From Archilochus colubris (Eukaryota; Chordata; Aves; Apodiformes; Trochilidae), in contig CM041108.1 of the NCBI GenBank assembly GCA_023079485.1, positions 5,361,321-5,425,320 of the forward strand: a stretch of 64,000 nucleotides of DNA, in the 5' to 3' direction. A program made the translations under genes and the position numbers. This document shows, one piece after another, positions 11,739 to 25,319 of this stretch. Within the stretch, counting starts at the first letter, position 1; each line of letters starts with the position of its first letter. The notes beneath the pieces were generated by a model. The model ran no database searches. It saw only the letters and a list, made by a program, of their open reading frames with translations, and was not told the origin of the DNA.

Positions 11739-14700
11739 GGGATTTTTATTTTTTGTTTTTAAAATCAGGTAACCTGACATTCCCTTAGATATGTAGAGAC
11801 CAAAAAAAGTCTGTTGTGTTACCACAGAAAATCCCAGCTGTGCTGGGTGCTGTGTAAGAGACAATCCTTGCTCCTGGAAGAACACAGTGTGCAAGCAGGA
11901 AAACTAAGCAAGAGGGAGTGGAAAGAAGTGCTCCTGTCTCTCTGCTTTCCCAGCTGGGATTCAAGCAATCCTGCAGGAATGTCACACACCCTCTGGGAGT
12001 ACAAAGCCCCCCAGTTTCTGGGTCTCCCACCCCCTCCATCCCACATGGGAATTTTATCTCCCTGCAGCTGCACTCCCCGTGCTCTCAGCGTTTTGCAGGG
12101 GGCAGAATTCCCCTCTGCAAACAAACTGAGGTCTGAGTGCTCAGTTAGTGCTCCCCTGGCTCCAAGTAGGAAAAATCCTCAGGGTTTGCTTGCAAGTCAG
12201 CTGGAGGGTTTTCACTGGGTTGGGTTTGGGATTTTTCCTGCTCCTGGCAGTTATTCCCAAGCAGTTTGGGGTCTGGCATTGTGTTCCCAGCCTGACAATA
12301 GTGCAGACTCTGTTCCCACATGGCTCTCTTATCACCTCTCTCTGTTTCCTCCTCTCCCTCCTCTCAGGAGCTGTCACATTCAGTTTTGTCACTTCTCAGC
12401 AGCTCAACCTTAAAGTCCAAACATACCCACACAGCTAAGGGCCTCCAGAAATTAAAGAGACATTTATCTAAAGGGCTGATTTAAAGGAACACTGACCACC
12501 TGGCCAATCACTCCGATTTATCCTGCCCTTGTGGCTACACACAAACTCCTCAAGAAATCCTGAGCAGTGATGTTTGTTCTGGCTGAGGCTGTGCCAGTTG
12601 CAGACCAGCAATAGCCAGTGTTCCCAGTTGCTGAAGCTGGTCCCTGGGCTCAGAAAGGCACGAAAACAATGGCCTTCATTGCTGATGCTGGTTAATTATG
12701 TGCCCCCTGTTATAACCCTGAGGCTGGAAATAAATATTTTTCCATGCCTAGCAGAGGATTATGCTCCACTCCCAGTTGATTCCCATTTTAATTTCCCTTT
12801 CAGTGGTGCTTTTCTGTTTTGTTGCTTATGAACCCCAAGCACTTTAGATGATTGTTTAGGGGGAGTCTGCAGAGGTCAGAAGATCCTCCCTTCCTTCTGT
12901 TTGCATTTCCCAGGGGATCACAAGCAGTGCTCCAGGGCAAGCACAGGACACATGGATTAGTATGAGCAACAGAGGATGATGTTAGTGGTATCGAGTGTGC
13001 AGGACGTGTGGACACAATAAATAACACAGCAAAAGTCTTTGAACTTCATTTCTGCCTCAGTTCTTCCTCTTCTTTCCGAGCTGGGATTGACATCTTCCCA
13101 TTGCCAACCTGCAGCCAACTGGGACCATCACCTGCTCCACTGGGCTGCATGGCACAGCCACACATCTGTCAGATGCTTCTAGGCTGGGGATCTCAGGTTT
13201 TTACTTGTCTTTAGCTCTGCCACCATTTCTCCATCATTCCCTTCTTCAACCATTTGAGCAGCTAACTCAGCTCTCATCTGAGATGGCTCTTGCATCCTGG
13301 ACTGAATTCCCATTAATCTATGGGAATGTCTTTCACCCAAACCCTCAAATACCCTCATTGTGCATCACCAAAGTTAGTAGAAACCAACTAAGCTTTCTCT
13401 TTTTCTCTTTTTCTTCTTGCTCCTATGGTTTCTAGTTGCTTTTTCCCTAATGCATATCCAAAGTGCAGCCATCATTAGGAGGTAATTCAATTAGCTAAGA
13501 TCAGCTAACAGAGCTAATAACCTGCTACAGAAACGCACTTGCACCAGCCAGCAGCCAAAGCAGACGAGGGGGTAACTTCTATGCTGTTCATTAATTTAAG
13601 CAAATGTGCATCTGTGGGTCCCTGGTGTCACATCAGCCCTGGGCAGTGTCCTCCTGTCCCATGGGGCCACCCTGAGCTGCCCCCCAGCATCTGTCCCCGT
13701 GTCCCCACTGTGCTGTGGCACGGCCCAGGCTGTTCTTCCACACCATGCAGCTGCCTCTGTTCTCCTTGGAAGCAGATTTCATTCCTAAAGCAACACTGAA
13801 CCCCTGAAGGGGCTGATTCCCACCTGAAGAAGAGGGATTCTGTGGAAAGGGAGAGAGCGGAATTCCCACCTGCCGGCAGTGGATCCGAGTCAGAAGAGGC
13901 AAAGGTTTCTGCCAAGATGATTTTCGTGACCTGGGTGAGCAACTTGGGCATTTGAATTCCATCCCCCCAGGATTCCCGGACCTGCAGGGAGTCTCAAGGG
14001 GTCGGAATTCCGAGTTCCCGGCTACTGCCCGGGTCCTGGCTGCTCCCAGTGTCTCCCTCCAGTGGCTAGATCCAGAACAACAACAAAAAAACCAAACCAA
14101 CCCAAACCAAACCAACCAAAAAAATCCCAACAAACAAACAAACAAACAAACCAAACCCCGGCTCATCTGTTTATAAATTACCTGTTAAAGTTCTCTCCAG
14201 AAAGGTGCTGCTGGTTTCCTTTGCCACCAGGGGAATGTTTATCTGCAGAGCAGACCAGACTGAACCAAGTGGGATGAGGAGCTGACAAATGAGATTTGCA
14301 GAGAGGTAAAACAAGAAGCTGAGATCCATGAGCAGAACTGCTCCTTTGCATCCTCCACATCACAGAACAGAAGTACAGGGAGAAAGGAAGTGACAAAGAG
14401 GCACAAAGTGGAAGAGAAAGGAGTGAAAAACCCCCAAGCCCCTGTTATTACCAGGCACACTGCAATGCTGATCAAATCAATTCAGGTTCTTCCTTAATCA
14501 GCAAGAAAATGAGAAAAGCCTCAGTCCTAGGGGATCAGCAGTGAGGTGGGAAGAGCAGGTCAGCCCCAGAGGCTAAAGTGGGAGATAATCTTCACTTCAG
14601 CATCATCCTGAGGGACAGACTCCAAACACCTCTTCCTCCCACCAGCAAGGATTTGGGCCACATGTAGGAGGATGCTTACAGTTCTGATGTTGCTCAGCAC

Positions 14701-17700
14701 CATTATGGATCTCAGAGCATCCCCCTCCTTCTGCACAGAACAGCACTGATTTTGTCCTGGCCATCTACTCTTAACCTGGGAACCTTCCATTTTCAAGTTG
14801 CCTTTGCTAGGAAACAGAAGCCCCAAGGAGCTGAGCTCAGAGAAGCAGCAATAAGTTGTGTGGTTTCATTGAGCCACTGCAGGCTGCAACACAAAGGTGA
14901 CAGTGCTGCCAGACAACAGAATTTCTCAAAACCAGGCCAGAGTCTCCAGACTCAGATGGAAATACTCATCAGCAGCCTGTGCCCTAGAAGCTCAGTGACA
15001 GCTGGAAGAGGTGAAAGTAGGCAGCCTCAATCCATCTCTTTTTCCTGGGAACAGGTAAAAGCTGAATCCAAAGGAAATGCAACCCTAGTTTTGCTCTATG
15101 AAATCTCCACCATTTCCCAAAGTGGAGTTTGATACAATGCAGATGACTCCTGAGCTGGAAAACAAGAGCTATTGCTCTAACATTTCAATTGAAAGGAGAA
15201 TGCCCTTATCAACTTGGCTGTTCTTCAGTCCCGGGCAGGGGAAATTGGCAAGGTTGATTCATTTAGCTCAGGCACATTCAGGTCAAAATCAATCATGTCA
15301 AAAATCCATCACCTGCATTCAATAAGTTTTTTTTAAAAGGAGGGAGAGAGATATAGACTAACTATAAGGATAAATCACACCAGAATGGGGCTTGGTTTGA
15401 AACAAACCTATCATTTGCTTTGAAAGTATAAATGTGTTGTTCACTGTGAACATTTTCCCAATATTTAACAGATGACTTGGCAGACACCAGGCTTAGCTTG
15501 GAAATGGCTGTATCTGAAGGTCAGAAAAGTGGGACTGGGAAATCAGGGGGAGAGGAGGAGGTCAGGATCAGTGCTCCCCCTTTCCCATACTTGTGTCTCC
15601 TTCCTGATGCTTCTCCAAGAGGCTTGAATGGCACCTTCTCTGTGGGCAAGGCTTGCAACTGGGAAGATGAAGTTTTCTTGAATTATTTTCCTCTAATACT
15701 GTATGGAAGTGGCTGCTCAGACAAAACCAGCACCACCAGCCTGGTCCTGCTGAGCCCCAAACCACCTGCTCCAGGGATGCCTCTCCCAGTGTCTCACCAC
15801 AAGGCTCAGTTTTCAGCCCCAAATAGCTGTGCTGTGATTCACCTCTGCGTATCTGCATTACACAGCATCCTGCTATCAGGAACTGAAGTGCCCTGAGCTG
15901 GGAGCACATTCTTTTCCTTGCTTTGCAATGGCCACAGAACACCCCAGCAGACATGAAACATGGAGTTAGTGTAGCTGCTCCTGTTTGGGCAGCACTGAGG
16001 CAGAGTCAATCATCCCAGTTCTCTTGATATTATTCCAGTTCATCCCAGCTCCAGCAGCTGAAGATCCATCCCATTTTCATTAGATAAGCACAGCTTTATG
16101 GAATACTGAGAGGAAAATAAACCAGCCAGGACAGGGCTACAGTAAAAAGGACTCTGAGGCAGAAGTGTTAAAGGGTGAGAACAGAGATGGGGGCTGTAGG
16201 AACAGTGGCTGAAGAACCAAGACCACCAGGAAACAAGAGACACGATGAGAACTGTGGGAGTATTTCCTCTTCTTTCAGCTTCTGAATTTGCAGACTTTTG
16301 TGGCTGATTGTTTTACATTTAAGGGTAAAGTTACCATGGAGAGAAAGGCAAAGCTTAGAGAAAACTCGAGCTGCAAAAGTAGTTTTCTTGTGAAGGAAAG
16401 GTGAACTCCTAGGGTGTCATTCTGAATTTTCAGCCAGCTACTGGTTCTTGTCCCAGTGCCTTCCATGGAGTAATAGCACTGGACGATGCTACAAGCTATT
16501 TTTAGGTGATTATAATCTCTTTGCCCCAGGCTCAAGCAGAGGATCCAAATGGTGGATGTGATCTTTCCCTCTGGTCTTCAGTGCCACATCTTCCATCAGC
16601 AATTGGCACACAGGTTTTATTTTATCCAGAACACTTGAAAGTAGGGGGTGCCTCCAAGAAAAGAGCAAACACTTCTTCCAAGAGTTAAATTTCCAGAGCA
16701 GCAGCTCACTGGGGACCTGTGCTCCAGTTCAGACATGTGAGCCTAATTGTCAGGTAGTAATTTCCACATGGATTCAATTAACAGGAGCTGGGAAGAAATA
16801 TTTCCCACCTCAGGATTCCTGTAAGCTTAGGAAGAGTCAGGGAGCTCCAGTGAGAATATCTCTAATGTTCTTAATTTCACAGATGGAAGAGTGAGTACTG
16901 CACCAGAAGAGATGGGTTCTGTGACACAAGTGATCCCCTAGAACTTCTTCCCTTTCCATCTAGTTCAGCTGCAGGGAAAACTTTGGGATAAACACTGCCT
17001 GTCACATGCAACTGCAAGGCAAAGATAGCATCTTTATAACTTACACTGCTTACTCATTCAGTTCTCAGTTTAAGGGATATTTTGTTTGCCCCATCACTGC
17101 CAAGTTTCTATTTTTAACCAGTTTTCTCAGTTTATAAATGAAAAATGAATCATGAAGACTGAATTAGCCTGGACCTCATCTGGCTGATTTCAGAATCAGT
17201 CCAGAATCAAAGTGCTTGCAAGAACTAAGTCCACAAATTTCAGGTTTCCCATGTGATTTCTCTGAACTGAACCTGCCAGAGAACCCACTGGTCCTTAGGG
17301 TGATGTTTGATGTCTTTTGGGAGTGGCACAGCTGCTGAGGAGACAACATGCTAAGGGCAGGAATGAACACAGAGCTTACAACTGAAGATAACCCTTCCAA
17401 AGGGTAACTTCTACACTTGCAGATATGTATTGGAATTAACCTGAACATCGTTCAGATTGTCCTCATGGCTCGTCAGCCTTTGACTGCCAAAAGGAGCACC
17501 CATCCAGATACTGCACATAGGAAAGAATCTTCAGTGTTGCCATTCTTGGGGGGCAACTTCAGGGTCATCCTACCCTCAAATTCCATCTCCTTGTTACCAT
17601 GGCTGTAACTTTCCCCATCTCCCTTCTTCCAACCTCTGGTTGGTGTTGCTCTCCTCCTCTAGCCAGCATCCTCTTGTGACAGGGACATCAGGTGTCTTCA

Positions 17701-18544
17701 CCTGAACAAGTGGTCTTGATGCAGAATGTTGCTTGTGATCTGTCCCTCAAATATCCTTCAGCCCTGCATTCCAGCAGAGCAGCAGCTGAGGCTCCATCCC
17801 TTCCCCAGTAGCACTCAGCATTAACATCTCACTGACACAACCAGCTGGCATCAGATGTCACATCATTCATGCTGCCAACAGTTTTGTGGCACTTTGGAAT
17901 ATTTTCAAGGCTCACCAGCCTCCAATTAATCTCCTGCTGCCTGTCCAGATCCCACTGCATTTGTGGGGGACTTGACAAACAGGCAGGCAGTGAGTGTTGT
18001 ACCAAAATAAGGTGAAATGGGGAACATCACCTCTGAAATGGAGCAGCACACATGGGGTGTGGGGCTGGGGAACACCAGGCAGGTTTGGACTGACTGGCAG
18101 AGACCCCAGTGAGTCCCTAACCTTGGGAAACTGATCTCATTCACAGCTGTCTGACACCAGGCACCAAAGTCAGCAGGGGGAAGGATATTTGCTTTAATAC
18201 TGCCCTTCAAGTATTTAAGGAATCTTTGGCAGCTTTGGGACTTTAAAACCTTTTCAGTGATGAGGAGGCATTCCCTGCCTGGCCCTGCTCTGCACTTGAG
18301 CTGCAGGGGCTCCAGGATCACTTTAGCTTGGGCTGGTTTGAAATGGAAAAGGTTTGAGATCACAAAACACAGCCAGAAGCCCCAGCAAACCTCTCCTGCA
18401 GCACAGTGTTAGAGCTTCCAGGTGTGCTCAGCCCCTGGCACCCTTCATTTTCAGTTTCTTTCTGCTTTTTTTTTGCATGTTCCTTTCACACGCTGCACAA
18501 GTGGAGTGGAGCTGCTTGGATGATGCAACTGGAGTTGCCACACA
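11739..18544. other. Non-coding upstream flank, no gene recognised
   Basis: No exon is supported. The 199-codon frame at 11,814-12,413 (+) has no domain, no signal or transmembrane pattern that looks selected, and overlaps similarly open frames on the other strand, so I treat it as chance. The only clear structure is the A/C-rich tract at 14,076-14,159. The remaining sequence is mixed-composition single-copy-looking DNA. Confidence 0.65.
14076..14159. repeat. A/C-rich simple repeat, (CAAA)n core
   Basis: A tract of 84 nt is made only of A and C on the + strand apart from one T at 14,125. It begins with AAC and AAACC words and contains a regular CAAA array at about 14,130-14,153. Read on the other strand it is the same T/G-rich class as the tracts at 26.4 and 47.7 kb. 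The open frames across it are low complexity and not coding. Confidence 0.9.
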
Positions 18545-18610
18545 TCCTTCCCTCTTCTCTCTTCTCTTTTCTCTCTTTCCTTTTCTCTTTTCTCTTTTCT
18601 TCCCTTCTCC
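18545..18610. repeat. 66-nt pure polypyrimidine tract
   Basis: Every base from 18,545 to 18,610 on the + strand is C or T, in TCTTTTC/CTCTT words. Such tracts can adopt triplex (H-DNA) structures and often mutate in length. No splice acceptor AG with a following recognisable exon is present, although AGG follows directly. Confidence 0.9.
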
Positions 18611-21377
18611 AGGGACCAATTTCTTTGGCTCCAGCACCAAAGCACTGCTGCATTTAGACAGATGAGCTATAGCAAGGCCACTGCAAGGTTACTGAGCTGC
18701 TAGGGAGCTGCAGCTGGATTACACTGACGCTCTCAGATGACTTCTGAGGTGTTAGAAGCTCAAGGAAAAAAAAAAGAAATACCTAACATGGAAAAGCTGT
18801 GCTTATGCCTTGCCCTTTGGTGTAACCCTCCTGACAGACAAGCTGCAAGTTCCTATATAGAAGGTGAGACTTAGTCCCAGTCACCTCCACTTCAAACAGA
18901 ATTCCTGGAGAGAAGAGAGGTGAAGCAGTGGAAGAGTGGCATCAATGGGGAGCAAAAATAATGCAGATTCTTTGTGGTACTTAAACCTCAGCCTTTCCTC
19001 ATCTGCTTGCAATCCATATGCACCTACAGAGGTTCCCAACACACTTTTAGAGCACACATTTTGCTCCTTGTGGATAGAGATAACCCAGAGGTCTGCAGGA
19101 AAACTGTCCATGGAGTACTTTGTGCTGGTTTTGTTTCCTGGTCTTTTGTTTGAAACATGAACTCCTTTTTATGTACTGCTAGGAGGGCTGCTCTTTGCTG
19201 TTATTGATTGGGAAGTATCCAAAAGCACTGTGTGAAGGCCTGCCTCTTGTTTCAGACAGAGTAACTTTGACTGTATCTTTCAGAGGATCTATTTCCCATT
19301 ATTATTCTGTGTTTGCATGCTGCCAGCCAGACACTGGCTTCCTAGGGTACTATGCACACAGAAAAGTGAAGTATCCCTAAAGGAATGGTTGACTGAGCCT
19401 TATTTCTGCTTTCAAATCCTGACACAATTAGGAAATAAGTTGATAATTTTTTTTTCTATTCAGCTGTAAAGTGAATAGTTCAGAGCTACACCCAGCTGCC
19501 AGGTACTTATGCTGCTTTAAAGATTCCATGGAGTAAATCACAGAGGTTTATCAGCCTCACTCAAAGCTAGTTTTTTGCTTTTTCCATATTTCACCTTATT
19601 CAGTAGATCACCCTGGCCAAAACCCCTCAAACTCTCCCTGGAGCAGCCCTCTGATTTAGCCCATTTTGCAGGCAGAGCCCGTAAGTGGAGCATGTCTGGA
19701 GGTCTCCAACAAACTGGAACAAAATAAAGAATAGAAAGCAGACATTTACCAGCTCAGCTCATTCCTAATAAAGTATCCAGCCAAGTACAGCATGTACCTC
19801 CTGCTGCAAAGCTTTCCCCCCTTCCCTTCTCAGGAGGAAAGGGCCCACCCACCAAAATAAACCCAAATGCTGCCTTGTTTGAGCAGCAGCAGCAGGGAAG
19901 GGAGATCCTGCCTGCTCTGACTGGATCCCTGCAGATCTGGGACAGAACTGTGCATGGCAATCAAGCTCTCTCTTTCAAGAGATTTTTCACCCCACCCATG
20001 CTGGCAGCCAGGATGCTGATGGGGCTGTGCCTGAGCTTGCAGAGGAGGAGCTGTGGCTTTCCTTACACAGTTGCCAGCTCAGGCTTGAACAAGGGTCCAG
20101 TGAGGACTGAGACCCAAATAGAGGTCACCTGGCAAAACTCCTGGCTATTTTTTTTTTTCCCCTTGAAAAAGCAGGATCCTACTTAAAGCCTGGGTTTAGA
20201 GGTGGGTGCTAAGTGAAGGGTCCAACCCCAATTTAGGGATGCCAGAGAAGTCTGCAGGACAGGTTAGGCTAGGGAAGTTCACTTCCACTCCTTGTTATCT
20301 GTCAGATGAACACTTAAGGGTGGAACAAAGAGCAAAAGTGACTGCTGAACTGTTGTGAACTGGATCTGCTGGAACAGTTGTGTTTGTGCTCACCTGGGAA
20401 AAAGAACAAGTGTTATTGAGCCCCAAAACCAAGCCTACCTATCTCTCAAGGGAAAAAAAACTTGGGTGACTTGGGTTCCAGCACACAGTCCTGCTGAAAC
20501 ACAAACCAGAAAACTGTCAAGCTGAAGAGTTTCAGGAGCCCTTTAAAAGAACTCAAAGTACAGAAAAAGAGATTTTTCAGCAACGAGTCTTTCCGTGCAG
20601 CTCTGTGCTGATCCTTTCCTTTCCTAACACCCTGCTGAGGCTGCATCACTCCACAGCAGCTCTGTCAGAGCCACAGAACCCTGACCCAAAGACATCTGAG
20701 GCAGCAGAACCAGACCAGGAGAGACCTTGAGCAGCTCCTGACAGTGTGAAGTGATGGCCCCTGATCCTCTCACCTCTATGGGATGGAAAACCAAGGAGCT
20801 GGTTTGCCTGACACCTGCACAGCTGCTGGGCTGGCAAAGTTTTCAGTGGTTCTTTCTGTGCCTGTGTCTGGCAGAGTGCAGGGTTTGCAGGGAGCTTGGA
20901 GGGTCTGTCCTCGTTTGTTCATCCATCCTTCCCTAGGGTAGCCAGATGAGAAGATCAGAATTTTTTTCTGGCCTGCTCTGATTGGGAAGTTCTGCCCTTT
21001 GTGTGCAGCAGTTCTGTAGAGATACCTTGAGCCAGCAGCACTTCATCCCTGGCTGAGCCAGCACCAATGCTCCTCAGCTCCTGTGCCCAGCTTGGACCCA
21101 TCACTGACAGCAAAAAGCTGATTCAGTTTAGTGGAGGAACAGAGAGGGAATGAAACTGGAGGCCCTGAAGTGCCCAGCAATGCCTTCTGTCTGTTGGTAC
21201 AAACCCCTGTGCACAGCTCCCCCCACACATTTGTTTTGATCTCAGCTTTGTGCTATCAGCTCCAGGAGTTGGTCCAACAAGCTCTGGCTGTGTTTCCATT
21301 CAAATGCTGAACAAGACACGTTCCAATACAAAGTTTGTGTTTACAACAAGAAGATAAAAAGCCAGGGATAGTTTTAA

Positions 21378-21418
21378 TCTCTCTCTCTCTTTTTTTTTTT
21401 TTTTCCTTTTTCTTTTTT
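21378..21418. repeat. Polypyrimidine tract with (CT)n start
   Basis: Forty-one consecutive pyrimidines: a short CT dinucleotide array followed by a T16 run and T/C mixture. It is a simple repeat with no attached element recognised. Confidence 0.85.
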
Positions 21419-22506
21419 GCCTGTCAGTAACGTCATTAATTTGGGCTCTTGCCCTAAATAATCCCCCTAATCTGTCAGATCATGAAACATGAAAGTCATG
21501 AGCCTGAAGCTACCCAGAAGCAAATCAATGCTTGGGTTGAAAGACTCCAGAATTAAAGACAGAGAAAGGTTATGCTGGGACTGACAGCATCCTCAGAAAG
21601 GCCCCGACTTCAAAGGCTGGAGCTGGGTAGTTCCTGCAGCCTTCTTCTTCCCCCATGGCAGAAGGGGGATTTGTGGTCTTTCTCAGCAGCAGAGGCCACA
21701 AGTGGTGAAAAACTAGAGAAAGCCAGAGCCTCACTTCCCAGGAAAAAGCAAAACTGCCCAGTCAATCCACCTAGGGCTTAGCTTGGTGCTCATTCAGTCA
21801 CTGAGGTAGGACAGAAAGCATGGGACAAGATATTTTCAGACCCAGGGGTTTAACAAGTCATTCACAGGGAAGAACCATGCACAGCCACAAGGAAATGGGA
21901 GTAACTTGGAGGGAGATGGCAGGGACCAGAGCTGCCATCCACAACCCCCCCACCACCCTTCTCTTTCAGACATGCTCTTCCTCCTGAAGGAAAGGTTTCC
22001 TGCAGAAAATATTTGTTTCTCTCTTAGCAAAAGAACCTGGAAAACAACTCAGAGGAGCAGAGTCAGTCCCAGGTGTCAGTCCCAAGAGCTGTAACACTCA
22101 GGGGCTGAGCTGATCTCTGCCTTCAGGATGATTCCTGAAGTTTCTTTGTGGTTCTTGCTGCTTTTCCAGGGCTCCAGGTTTTCCTTTAGCAGGAGAAACT
22201 TCTCGCTGCTTTCTTTCTCCCTTTCTGTCTATCCCACATCCATACCTGTGTGTTTAGCATCCTGTGCTGTCTGGGATGATCAGCTTGGGGTCTGGTTGAC
22301 AAATTTGCCCAGGTTAAAGGGGTGCCAGAAGGATTTGTGTGAGTGTCCCAGGGATAAACATGATGCTAGGTGAAAATTCCTGTTCTCTTTCTACCCAGGA
22401 AATAATTAAATATTTCTTTTTTTCACATAACTTCTCATTAGAGCAAACAGAATCTGGGACAGTGGGAGACTCAAGCCCCACATTTACTTACTGGTTCTTG
22501 CTTTTC

Positions 22507-22528
22507 TGTTCTAAACCTGTTCTAAACC
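22507..22528. repeat. 11-bp perfect tandem duplication
   Basis: TGTTCTAAACC occurs twice head to tail. The likely origin is replication slippage. Confidence 0.85.
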
Positions 22529-23584
22529 TGCTGCCTGGCACCTCTGCTGCACCTTGTTCCCCCCTGGACTTTGATTTAATCAGGACACTGTTGCTGGGAG
22601 TTATTCACCCATTTCACCTGCAGAAAGGAAGAGTTTCCCTGACAAGCACCTGGTAGTGCCACATCTCAGAGGCCTCTCAAACAAGTCTTTAGTCCAGATA
22701 AGACTTGAAGGGTGAAGAGGCAACAAAAAGCAGTTAATCCACTTAACTGTCAGTGGAAACTTCAGCAGCAAAAAGAGCAAGTTATTTTTTGGAATGACTT
22801 CTCTGCAGTCAGATACTGGGGATTTCCAACAGCTGCAGTCTTCCTTGCCTGTGTTTTCCAGTAATGAATACTAATGATCCTTCACTTCTATTTTAATTGC
22901 CTGCCTATCAAGCTTTGTTAATCTTCCCTATTTTCCTTAATCTTTCATCAAGTGTCACTTTTTTCTGTGTTTCTTCTGCATTTCTGCATTGAAAAGGCAT
23001 TGAAACATTTCACTAAGCAGAAAAAAGAGAAAAGAACTTAAAAGAAGAAAAAAAAGAGAGAAATCCTCCCTTTTGTGTCTGGAATACTCATTTTCCAGAT
23101 TAGAAAATAAGCAGTTGTAATATCTAATTAAAACCAAGAGGTGAATTAGAGAATATATAGATACCTATCCTTCCAAACCATGAAGATTATAGACTGCTTC
23201 AAAATCAGACTGTGTTCCTAACCTGAATAATACTTGCAGCTAAGGCAGGTTTCTGCCAGAGAGAAGCTAACAGCATTTTAGCCAGAAAGTCTCCAAGTGT
23301 TTGATCTGTATTTTGCTGAATGAGAAAGGCTTTGCCTAGCAGAGAGCTAGAGCAGGCAACAGAGAATGCTGCCTTCTTCTCTTGATGTTTTTTGAAGCTG
23401 TTTTTTCCCTGAAAATCAGCCTTTAGGAGTTAGCTCCTTGGGAATGTCACTTAACGCTGTGAACCTCTGCAGAGAGGCTGCTCTGGAGGTGAAACACATG
23501 GTACCCTGAAAAGTATGAAAGGTGGAAATACAAACTGGTTCATTGCAGCAAAACTCAAGAAGAGCTCAGATGATGGAGGTATCT

Positions 23585-23612
23585 AAAAAAACCAAAACCA
23601 AAACCAAGAACC
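23585..23612. repeat. (AAAACC)n-like short tract
   Basis: An A7 run is followed by CCAAAA units. It is another short member of the A/C (T/G) asymmetric class found across this window. Confidence 0.75.
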
Positions 23613-25319
23613 TGAGCATACCTGTCTGTTTTCAAGTTCTGATTGCCACATCCCTGACCACAAAAGCTTCCTGGAGGAGGTTGTGGGTAGGAGTCTTCTG
23701 GACCCAGCCTGTGTGCATCTCTCATCAGCTTCAAGTCACTTTCTTTTGCCCTTGAGCACTTTCTCCCAGAAGCAGTTTCACCAATGAGATGCTCCCTGTT
23801 TAAGATACTCTTGTTTACCAGAACATATTCAGACACTGAAAATGTTCTTTCTCTGATGAGGAAGCTTCTGATGTCTGCTGATTTCAGATCTGCATCAGCA
23901 AATGAGATCAGGAAGGGAGAGAGAGGAGAAAGAAAAAAAAATCAGGGAAGAAAAGTAGTTTCCTGCCCATCGTTTGATAATGAAGGCTGTCCAGTTACAG
24001 AAACCTGATTTCCAAATCTTACAATTGAGATCTCCTTGTTCCAAACAATTTTCCTGATTCTCCATGAAAATCTTTCATGGCAGCCTCAATTACTGAGCCA
24101 CTTTCAGTGCTTTGACAAGTTTGTTGCTGGCTGATGTGGAAGCAAATCAGCCATAACAAAATCCACTGTGAAGTTTTGGGGCAGCTCTCTTCAGCCTGTT
24201 AGAGCTTTCCAACATATCCTCACCTTGCTCAATCCAAACCCATCAGATCACAGATTTTAAAGCCCAGGGGAGCATCACTCCAACTGCTTCCTTGAGCCTC
24301 CATGGAGTTTGCTGCTCCCAGGCTGTCCCAAGAAGCTCAGATGCTGCATGGCACTGAAACCTGAGGCTGCTGACAGCATCCCATATTTATCTTTTTGTGA
24401 TGAAAATCATGGCACTGAGTTTACTCAGAAGTGATAGAGGAAACAGCTTTTCTTCAGAGTCCTGGGCTCTGTTGCTCAGATGTTCTTTTTTTTCTCTAAC
24501 ATTTGGATCATGTCAGATTCCCACTCCTCAGAAATAGGATTCTTCTTTCCCACTGGGGTAAATCAGGCATGACTGCATTGGGAGTGCTTGTGCTGCTGAT
24601 GTGACAGGTTAATTGATCCCTGAGCAGCAGCTTTGCACAGGGCTCTGCAGAGTGTTCATCACTGATCTTTCAGCCGTGCCATCAGTGCAAGTTTGTTTGG
24701 GTTTTCCTACAAAAATATTATTGGAAGCAATAGCAAATCTTTGTTTGGGCAGAAAGGTGAGAGGGGGATGTCAAATGGAAGAACCTTTGAAGCCAGCCCA
24801 GCCTCTGTCCTCTGCTCCAGAGATTATCCTCATTTTAGAAGGATGTGGGCTAGTAGAGGCTGCATGTCAGGTCTGTTCATAGTTTTTAGGAGTAGGACAG
24901 TGTTTTTAAACAGGTCACTGAATGCTACTCCTTAAATGTGGGGTTAACTCTGACAAGGGCAGATTCTGCTCCCTTGTGGGATCCAGCCCAGTCCTGGACT
25001 TGACGGGAAGAGTTCCTCAGTCTGTTTGCATGGTGTGTGGAAACAATAATTTTGCCTGCAGCTTAGGCTTTTTGGGTTTCTTTGCTGTGCTCTTCCAAAA
25101 ACAAAGTAACAAAGCTTCCCGGGACTCTGGGGCTGAGGTCCTGCCAAGCAGCCTTGGTTCTGAGCCACGCAAACCGAGGGTTACTTTGGAGACAGAGGTT
25201 CAAAGGCAAGAACTATGCAGATACTGGCAAGAATTAAAGTTACAAAGCCTGATCGCAGCTGACCCTCTCTCCCCCCTGTGAAACTCCCCCCAAAAAGCCT
25301 TTGCAGGGAGAGCAGCAAG

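Noticed and set aside
11814..12413. 199-codon open frame after the CR1 fragment
   Set aside because: It has no domain similarity, overlapping open frames exist on the other strand, and it lacks promoter or splice context. It is not part of CR1 coding sequence.
18354..18665. Phe/Ser/Leu-rich and Lys/Arg/Glu-rich frames
   Set aside because: They are translations of the polypyrimidine tract on the two strands, not proteins.
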